From contig NC_134094.1 in the NCBI RefSeq assembly GCF_000715075.1, positions 78,660,838 to 78,724,837 of the forward strand: a DNA stretch of 64,000 nt, in the 5' to 3' direction. The notes under the pieces are model-generated. The model was not told the origin of the DNA. It saw nothing but the letters and a program-made list of their open reading frames with translations, and did not search any database. This DNA is from Nicotiana tabacum (Eukaryota; Streptophyta; Magnoliopsida; Solanales; Solanaceae). Shown one piece after another: positions 56,581-64,000 of the stretch (positions are counted from its first letter, which is position 1; the number at the start of each line of letters is the position of its first letter). The position numbers were made by a program, and so were the translations under genes.

Positions 56581-57764
56581 GTGACCAAACACACTCACGC
56601 AAGTATATGTGGTCATTAAGTAATAGAGTAGTGAGTAGAGTATCGTTCCCACGGAGACTTATGATTAACTTTTGACTGATTCAAACTCAAATAACTTATC
56701 GATTCAAAAGATTTCTCAGAAAATGTGTAAGTGGCTAATTTACTACCTAAGAGACTATCAAGCAATGAAATAACTAGAAAATCAACCACAACACTTAAGC
56801 AATTTCAAATAAAAATTTAGTAGGAGAGAGTATTTCAGGGTCATAGGCTAGCTAACAATCTTGTTGCGTTCTTGGGTTAAATGACTAATTGATTTATCTG
56901 GATTGTTGATTGACATGCTTAATATTACTCATAAGAATCTGTCGAGTTCCTATTCGCCTATTCAGGCTAACTTAATGCTTATATGTCTATGGAATTAAGA
57001 TTAACAAGAATGAATTTACACTTCATGTATTTCAACCAAGCAAGGCAATTAGGTATATTTCTATCCTAATTATGAATTCGTTCCCCGATGCCCGGGTTCA
57101 AGAACTTGCTCTATTTAATTCTATATGCAATCTAGATTTTTCACTTTCGAGTTCAACTCTAGATTCGTAGATAGTATATCATCGTTAACTACTCAGCAAA
57201 ATAATTAAGGACAGAATTAAATAAGCAACCCAATATGATAAATTCAAACTCGTCAATTTAAACTTCAAATGTCAATATTCATGTAGCACCCATGACACCA
57301 GAATAATAGGGTTCTTAGCCACTCATGTTCATACAATCATCAAGAATAATATTTTCAAACACAAAATCAATGAATACTAGAAGAAGAGTGGAAGAATTGA
57401 TCAAATCCGTGCTCCCGAGTATTTCATACTTTTGTTTCTCTCCCAAAGTCACGTCCTCCCCTTTAAAATAGGTTTAGGTTGGCTTTTATATGAGTTGGGG
57501 GCGTCTTGGGGTCGAAATAACTGAGTCCTAGTCGAAATAGGACATGTTCCCATTTTGAGCGATGTCGTTTACTTAAAGTGTCGACTCAAGTCAAACTTGG
57601 CCACCTTACGCCGCTATTATGGAACTAAGCATTTGAAATTCAATACGAACCCTTCCAAAACCAAACCAACCATCCCCGATAGTCATAAAATATTAAAATA
57701 ACATACGGAAAGTCAAATAAGGGAACTCTATAAAGCAAAACGACCGGACGAGTCGTCACAAAAT
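56581..57764. mobile_element. 1.2 kb element with TGTGAC...GTCACA ends
   Basis: The segment begins TGTGACCAAACACACTC (56580) and ends ACGAGTCGTCACA (57760), giving a 6-bp inverted terminus. ATTATT flanks it (56575-56580 and 57765-57770), suggesting a target repeat, though four bases (AAAT) lie between the CA end and the right repeat. No coding frame is seen. A solo LTR or short non-autonomous element are both possible. It abuts the LINE RT start. Confidence 0.55.
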
Positions 57765-58200
57765 ATTATTGGGACAACCCTATGAGCAAAATCGCTCTTA
57801 AGGCTTTAGTCCTAAAAGAATGAATAGCACAATCGTGCTGAAGCAACGACAAACACACGAAACAAGCAAGAAAGCACTGAAAGAAAGAGACCAAGATGTG
57901 GAAGGCAAGTTCCCTTTTCTGTTGTCTTTATCAATTATGAGTTGCTTACTAAGAATGAGCCTAATGACTATTTATAGAAATCAAAAGGGTTGTACAAGGG
58001 GAGTAGTTGGTAGGGCTGGCAAGTAGCCTGGTGCATTCTAGCGTGACAAAGCTAGAAAGGCAGCCTAGAGGGATCCTACTATCAACCATGGCCCAGAATG
58101 TCAAAGATGCTCTTCCACTTTCGGCTGCTTGTCCCTTGGTCTGCTGACTTTCGGCCAAAGGTGCCTTTTGATGGCATCTGATGATTTTCGTGAAGGATTA
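57765..58200 (-). repeat. Unassigned sequence with minus-strand TATA-like box
   Basis: CTATAAATAG lies at 57968-57977 (minus), amid sequence with TTTCGGCCAAAGG/TTTCGGCTGC words at 58117-58165, similar in style to 27540-27560 and 27910. It may be another LTR fragment. The short open frames are not recognised. Confidence 0.3.
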
Positions 58201-59389
58201 AATGGGTTGGCTATATTATCAATTGAAAAGGAATTATTAGAGAAAATCGATATTTAAAAAATTATTAACAATTTTGCATCACAAAAAGCTAAAAAATAGA
58301 TTTTAAATAAAAATATATATCATAACTTTAAATTAAAAAGTTAAGCATCACATTAAACTTTAGTTTTAGGCCACGTATGTTTGAGCTATTAAGCCAATAA
58401 AATATAAAAGTACTGTGATAAATGAAATGTAGTACATCTCGCGTATAAAGCCACTTGTCAATTCACATTTGTGGATGTGCTCAAGAATTTTATCTATTAA
58501 TAATAAATAAATTACAAAGGAATCGTTTGCATAAAGTAAGTACACGTGTACTTCTTGTAGGTGAGAAGGGGGTAATTAAGGAGCTAGAGTTGTAACTTTG
58601 AGAACCCAAATTATCTCTAAATTTTCAGAAAATTCATGGGGTGCGTTCTCATGGCACCACGAAAATAAAATGAAAAGAGGTCACTTTTTGTCATCATTCC
58701 TTTGCCCATTTTGCACCGACTCATTATGCCTTCTTTCCATTTGGGCCAGTTCCGCAAGCATATTAAGAACTTCAATTTATTAGCCAAACAAGGGAGCTAA
58801 GCTAATGGAAGATTTTCTTTTGGAAAAAAATGTGCCAGCATTTCTTTTTGTTTGGTGTTATTTTTTATTTAAGAATTGAAAGTTAGTTCCAATTCTTTCT
58901 CGTTCTTCTTTACGCGTAACATACATATACGTAGGAGATTTTGGAAACTATTAGCGACTACTCTTGAACCAAAAGGAGAAATGGCGACAAATAATCCTTC
59001 ATCTTATCTATTTTTTTCTTCATAATTTTCAGCAGTATTAATTTAGAAAGAAATAAAAATTATTTTCCTTTAAAATAGATAATTATGTTATTATCTGTAA
59101 CCGACTCACAGAATCTAGTGACCAAAGGGTAGGGTCCACCAGCATTGATAGGTGAAATGACCATCATCCTACTCAAAATTCAAATAATACTAAGAGACTG
59201 TCTGTTTTTTAAATTATAATTATAATAATTTTGCTCGTCCCCTAGTTTGGTAAGTGCGTGCAATGGGGTCCTCAAACCACCCCACCTGTCTATTTCTTCC
59301 ACATTACTTCTTTTTCTAGTTTATCCACTTCTCTTCTTCATAATTGACATTTCTCCCATTTCTTTGTTGTCTTTGGTAACGGCGGTCTA
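58200..59389. other. AT-rich DNA without recognised features
   Basis: No gene, RNA or transposon end recognised. Composition is strongly AT with some purine-rich tracts. It could be old intergenic DNA. Confidence 0.4.
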
Positions 59390-59843
59390 AGTTGCTCGGA
59401 CTCTTCATTTTCAGTACCGTGTCCGTGTCAACATGACGTAGGTGTGGGTATGGGTGTGGGATCCGTGTCGGATCTGGTCGACCGATTTTGGGTACTTTGA
59501 CCAAAATAAACGGAGAAATTTGAGATAGATACAATGCTTTTTGAAAACAAAGGGCACCGTGGGGTGCTGGCCCTGGCGCTCAACTTTCCAACTTTCTGTT
59601 TGGTGCGCCACAGGTAGCGCCCCACGCTGCTTGTGGCCCTCAAATGTGCACTTTTGCCTTTTCTTCCCATTTTCGCTCCAATTCGCGCACTTTCATCCCA
59701 AATCGCATCCGAATGATTCCTATACATAGAAATACCACAAACTAGCATAAATCATCATATTATACATCCAAAATCTACGAGACATGATCATAATGCGAGG
59801 CAATATACATCAAAATATGCATACATTAAGCCGAATATCAACA
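59390..59843 (-). repeat. LTR start of another element, minus strand
   Basis: The minus strand reads hairpin, purine-containing tract (AAGTACGGGG), then TGTTGATATTCGGCTTAATG at 59843, as expected for a 3' LTR start. It runs down through CGCATTATGATCATGTCTCG and GGGGCGCTACC-type words near 59620. The lower boundary is uncertain: 59390-59480 (GTTGCTCGGACTCTTCA, GGATCCGTGTCGGATC) resembles a separate small Solanaceae repeat. The TGTTGATA start and preceding hairpin recall Tat/Ogre-type elements, by inference only. Confidence 0.5.
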
Positions 59844-61000
59844 CCCCGTACTTAGACTCTTGCTCGTCCTCGAGCAATGGAACCACATTAACACCCCAAA
59901 ACGTACCTATCACTATGAAAGAGCAATTCACAATTAATTCAATCAAACACTCTATCTTTTGACTATGGTCGATACCGGCAATTAAGCATGAACACACGAA
60001 TTTCATATTTTCCCGTTTTTAAACTAGCCCAAGTATATACAATGCTATTCAACCAACTCAAGCAATCTCTCTATAACCACCCTACCTCAAGAGACGACTC
60101 GTTGCCACTAAGCATCATCAACTCACGCACTCACCCAACAAAAGAAGTGTACAATATTACTAATCCGTCATGAGACCAAGTGCCCTCACCACAAGCAAAA
60201 GAGTGAATACAAAATTATCCCAAACGCTCAAATATGTCGTTGAACGTAAATTGAGGATACCACATAATTGAACAAAATCCACTCACTCTCACAAAGAATT
60301 CATGTGCATCCCGCGATCGTACCATAAGTTTGCTTGTAGTATATATCTCTACTAATCTAAGCTAGCCAAATCTAGGATAAATTGGGACTTTAAGGTTGTA
60401 ATGTAGGATAAGGGACGGGTAGGATACATTTAGGACTAGTGATTAACCCTCCTAAGCACTTTAATACACTACACTCGCAAATCGAGCACATATTCTTTTT
60501 AACCAATTCACTTGTCATACACCATATATAACATAGCCCTCTTTTCAAATAAGCACCTATATATTCCCATTAGTGCGAATTCGAAGGGTTAGGAGGCGTG
60601 TGTCTTTCTACATTAGTTGAACTACTTTTTTTTTTCTTTTCTTTTCTCCACACACTCCATACATTAAGGTTTATCGGCTAGTGACAATTTTTTTTCTTTC
60701 ACAATTTCAATGCACCTTAAGTGCCCTTCCATGGTTCCACTCAAAAGCCACTCCCCAATCTCTCACCTCAGCAACTAAGTGCCTTAGGAGGTAAAAGTTC
60801 AACAAGCTCAAATTAAGAACAAAATAGGGGTACAGCTTGTAGTGTGGGTGCCAAAGAAAAGGTCTATAGCCGCTTCCTAAATGTAGCTTGTTGTCGTGAT
60901 CCATTTACTACTTACCTCCCCACTACTCCTGAGCTTTATCCTTAGTCAAGGCTCTCCACTTGATCTTATGTTAACCACGAACCGCTCTCTTCTTCCTCTT
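59844..61000 (-). other. Non-coding 3' interior of the 59.8-kb element
   Basis: On the minus strand this leads to the hairpin TTGCTCG-AGGA-CGAGCAA (59877-59860). It has a T-rich/A-rich patch (60620-60700) and a 65-codon frame at 60904-60707 (SGYRPFLWHPHYKLYPYFVL). That frame has no recognised domain and may be chance or a remnant. No polymerase motif is seen. Confidence 0.45.
59860..59877 (-). other. Pre-polypurine hairpin, covariant version
   Basis: TTGCTCG-TCCT-CGAGCAA on the plus strand: 7-bp perfect stem, same loop as in E2, E4 and E5, but different stem bases on both sides. Confidence 0.75.
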
Positions 61001-61480
61001 CCCCTTGATCTCTAATAATTATTAATTGTTGTTAAAAGGTGAATAGTTACACTAAGTACAGATTTTGGTTATAAAAGGATACACCATTACACCTCTTTTA
61101 AAGGATTTTTTCTACCACAATAACAATTAGTCTCTATTTTTATTTAACCATCTGATACGAAATTTACTGGCTCGACTATTTCACATTCATTTTCCATTCC
61201 AAGGTTCAAACTCGAGATCTCTAAACTCTAGTTAGAGAAATCTCATCCATCTCATCACATTCCTTTATGGCTAGGAGCGTGGTTAGTGATTAGGATTCTA
61301 ATCCTTATACACAATTTAGACTAATATCTACTAGTACATTTAATTGCTAGCACTAGCTAATATCAATATAATTTTATATCAAAATCTTGATATTATTTAG
61401 TGCATTGGAGGTGAGAAAATAATAAAAGAATTAGTTATCCCTAGAGAAAGGTGTCAAAAAGGCAATTTTCCTCCATAAAA
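61001..61480. other. Unassigned AT-rich DNA
   Basis: No gene or repeat recognised. A worn TATAAAAGG-like word at 61072 has no supporting context. Confidence 0.35.
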
Positions 61481-63065
61481 TGTTGTGATGGCACCTAGTC
61501 TTAAGGACTAGGTAAGTCTAACACATACTGAATTAATGGCAAAATTTAACAAAGAACTATTAAATACGAAATAGAAATTTCTATACAAGCAAACAATCCC
61601 AAAACCGTTAGTACAAGTCATAAGCTCTACTGAATTTACTAAAAAATCTCTAAGTACAATTGTTCCAGAAAAGAAATAAACAATACAAAGTAAAATTTTA
61701 GAAGGTGACTGAGGCATGCGAATGCGACAGCAGGTATACCCTGAGTCTCCACAGCAATGTCCGATCATCTAGCTAATGATCAACAAACTTTGAAGTACCT
61801 GGATCTGCACAAAAATATGCAGAAAGCGTAGCATGAGTACACCACGACAGTACCTAGTAAGTATCACTAACCTCGGTGGAGTAGTGACGAGGGACAGTCA
61901 AGACACCTACTAGACTTAATAACCTGTACAAATATTAATGTGAAACTAACATGGAACAGTATCAATATAAAGTTAAGCATGATAACAATAATGAAACAAT
62001 GCTGGTAATAGGAAACTAAAAGCAGCAATTAGCAACGAGACGCAATAGGTAATAACGTCGTGGAGTAAGCTGAATACAGTTTAAGTCCGATGATACCAAG
62101 TAAGGAAAAACAAGTAACACTCAATAAGAGCAACCACTTTCACACAAGATTTGTTCAAAGACTTTCCCGGGGTACTTCACCTGATAGTCACATTTTACGG
62201 GTCCCAACTCATGAATTATAATCACTTACATCTTGTGCCCACATTACATTTCATAATTGCATGGACGCCTCACGTTCCAAGGGAGTGATAATATCTCAAA
62301 CCTGTATGGACAACTCATGTGTTAACAATAATAATGACCTTGATTGCGCGGACAACTCATGTGCCATAAGAATAACTTTCACACAGAAGGCAAGTATACG
62401 AGAATATATGTAAATGATCAATAGACATCAGGGTTCATCTTTTAAAACCGATATGAGTGATTAATTACTTGTATGCTTGTGTAGGTGTTCTATCACAACT
62501 CGAGTCAACATGTAAGAGTAGAGACAGCAAATGGCATATAGGAAACAACACAACAAGACGTAAAATGCTTAACTCACACCAGATAGGCACACCACTACAC
62601 AAATACCATCAATAACAATGCTCCCAGGCCATCACAAGTCATCACAAATCATCCTCGACATAGCCCACCTTATCTCGCCACGTGCGCAATAGTAAAATAA
62701 ATGCCCACCTTATCTCGCCATATTTGCAAACCCATATATATAGCCCGCCTTGTCACGCCGCATGTGAAAATATCAATAATAAAAATAGCACGGACAACTC
62801 ACGTGCGAACGCCCCGACAATCCTTTCAGCAATACCACGTGTACCAAAGAACATAACAACACAATATAAGGTCTTTCACCACATATGCCCATATGCCACC
62901 ACTTTTCCTCAAATAAATTTCAATATCACAACCACGTATAGCCCTCGGCTCAAAAACACTGAGTACATTAACAACAACAATAATAACACGAAAGTACGGC
63001 AAGTAAATCAACACAAGAACTGCAGAACACAAAGAAATGGAAGACCGAGCTCACAATGGAAGACA
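61481..63065 (-). repeat. LTR, minus orientation, E1-like tail
   Basis: The minus-strand end AGGTGCCATCACAACA at 61481 and the CTGCA-CAAAAATA-TGCAG hairpin (61805-61822) parallel the E1 LTR tail. It also holds CCACCTTATCTCGCC units (62650-62760) and one perfect 19-bp G-box unit (62788-62806). No primer site follows the end, so it is a solo or 3' LTR. Its start is lost at the inverted junction near 63066. Confidence 0.7.
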
Positions 63066-64000
63066 CCATAGGTAATAATTTAGAATTGCTTCTGATGGCT
63101 TCTATTGATGATACTAAGTTGTTCTGGTTACATTCGAGTTGCTCAGAGGTCGATTCACGTGGGAAGGGCTTTTTGGAGTATTGATCTCCACGTTTTGAGG
63201 TAATTAATATATCTAAACTTAGATTTAAGGGTAATTAACCTCGGGAACTATGTTATATGAGATGAGTTGAGGTGACGCACATGCTAGGTGACAGACGTGA
63301 GTACGTGCACCAGAGTATTCATGATCCGAGTGACTTTAGACTATTGTCGGACTTGTTTTGCTGTCTTGCTTTTTTATATTCGTATTTTTCCTACTCGTTT
63401 GATTACTTGAGTTATGATTCATGTTAGAAATCATGTTTAGACTATGTGCTTACTTGGTTGAGACATAATGGGTTATTCCTACTATTTTGAGTTGTTTTCC
63501 TTAACTGTAGTTATATATTCAGTCATGATTTCTAATTTACACATCATATCTCAGTCCCTGTGTACTACGTATTTAATTCATCACATGCTATTGTTTTCTA
63601 TATGTGACACGGTTTGGACTGAGTTCTATGAGGTTGTGAGCCCTTGAGACTTGAGAGGTTATTGACTGATGTGGGTCGTAGAGCCGCGTTGTGAATAATA
63701 TTTGGATCGGGTTTCACACCACAAAAGGCCTTATTGGCTATTGATTGATATTTGGATCGGGTTGTACGCCGCAACAGGCAATATTAGCTTTTGATTAGCG
63801 TTTGGACAGGATCCGCCCATCTGGAGTTTGACATACCAGCAGTGAGCGCAAGCACGGTGATATATATATATATATATGCACATGCTTTGGTGAGGGCATA
63901 TATGTCAGGCACCCGTACAATGCTGAGTATTGTATGTATGATGGTAAGGGACATTGTGCCAGGCACCGTGAGTGTGTATACGGTATTGTGACATTCATGA
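63066..64000 (+). repeat. LTR fragment, plus orientation, E4 family
   Basis: Matches the reverse complement of about 16350-17330 in the E4 LTR: CATGCTAGGTGACAG (63278), TTGTGAGCCCTTGAGACTTG (63634), GGCCTTATTGGCT, and a short TA run (63861-63877) in the same place as the E4 microsatellite. It continues past the window. Confidence 0.78.

Noticed and set aside
57765..57900. Continuation of the LINE reverse transcriptase beyond the 56.6-kb element
   Set aside because: A few residues before the IIPLYKNK motif could be read in register across the ATTATT repeat, but no further LINE motif follows.
59410..59480. Complete MITE with GTGTCGGATCC palindrome
   Set aside because: Only one worn arm resembles the known Solanaceae repeat; no matching second end or target repeat was found.
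62650..62810. CRISPR-like array (CCACCTTATCTCGCC repeats)
   Set aside because: Spacing is irregular, repeats are degenerate, spacers are not unique, and the sequence is an LTR of a plant element.
63861..63877. Origin or centromere-type repeat
   Set aside because: It is a short TA run at the same place as in the E4 LTR; no satellite array is present.

Overview
This window is a plant nuclear repeat block. Nearly everything recognisable is nested, broken LTR-retrotransposon DNA. No host protein-coding gene, rRNA or convincing tRNA gene was found. The LTR style (start TGTAACGACCC, end GGGTCGTGACA, tRNA-iMet-type primer site TTGGTATCAGAGC) and an RTE-type LINE with a tobacco-SINE-like tail suggest a Solanaceae genome, most likely Nicotiana. 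That assignment rests on recognition, not on a search.

Layout, with labels used below. 1-6759: E1, a + strand Ty3/gypsy chromovirus-like element, 5' LTR running off the window and 3' LTR collapsed. 6760-10942: two LTR fragments meeting head to head. 10943-16189: E3, a - strand Ty3/gypsy element cut off inside pol, with a 2.2 kb 5' LTR. It lies against 16190-25934: E4, a - strand element with about 3.2 kb LTRs and a 3.9 kb interior lacking recognisable gag or pol. 25935-28765: unassigned - strand LTR-like DNA with a TATA box. 28766-34372: E5, a + strand relative of E4, again without gag-pol, its primer site deleted. 34373-43138: another LTR carrying a 1.4 kb AT-rich insertion and E6 (37305-42577), a chromodomain-bearing Ty3/gypsy element that has lost most of its RT domain. 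43139-44164: AT-rich DNA with a degenerate tandem array. 44165-44818 plus 55666-56580: a 5'-truncated RTE-like LINE on the - strand, split by E2 (44819-55665), the only complete LTR element here, with TTTTG target duplications. 56581-64000: a short TG...CA element, AT-rich DNA, the end of a different LTR-retrotransposon, and two more LTR fragments head to head.

How the parts relate. The coding elements share the order gag - zinc knuckle - aspartic protease - RT - RNase H - integrase - (chromodomain), and all are dead through stops, frameshifts, catalytic substitutions or deletions. E4 and E5 retain LTRs and the 3' hairpin/polypurine signals (E4 also its primer site) but no enzymes, so they could only have moved using proteins supplied in trans.

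The most interesting signals are cis-structures that recur across divergent LTR families: (i) a hairpin just before the polypurine tract whose stem differs in a paired way between families, (ii) a 19-bp G-box/hairpin unit repeated about six times per LTR, (iii) a GCG-word-rich block in every long LTR, and (iv) consensus-like splice donors followed by a hairpin ending in GTGCAG. No host system, CRISPR array or bacterial-type operon is present.
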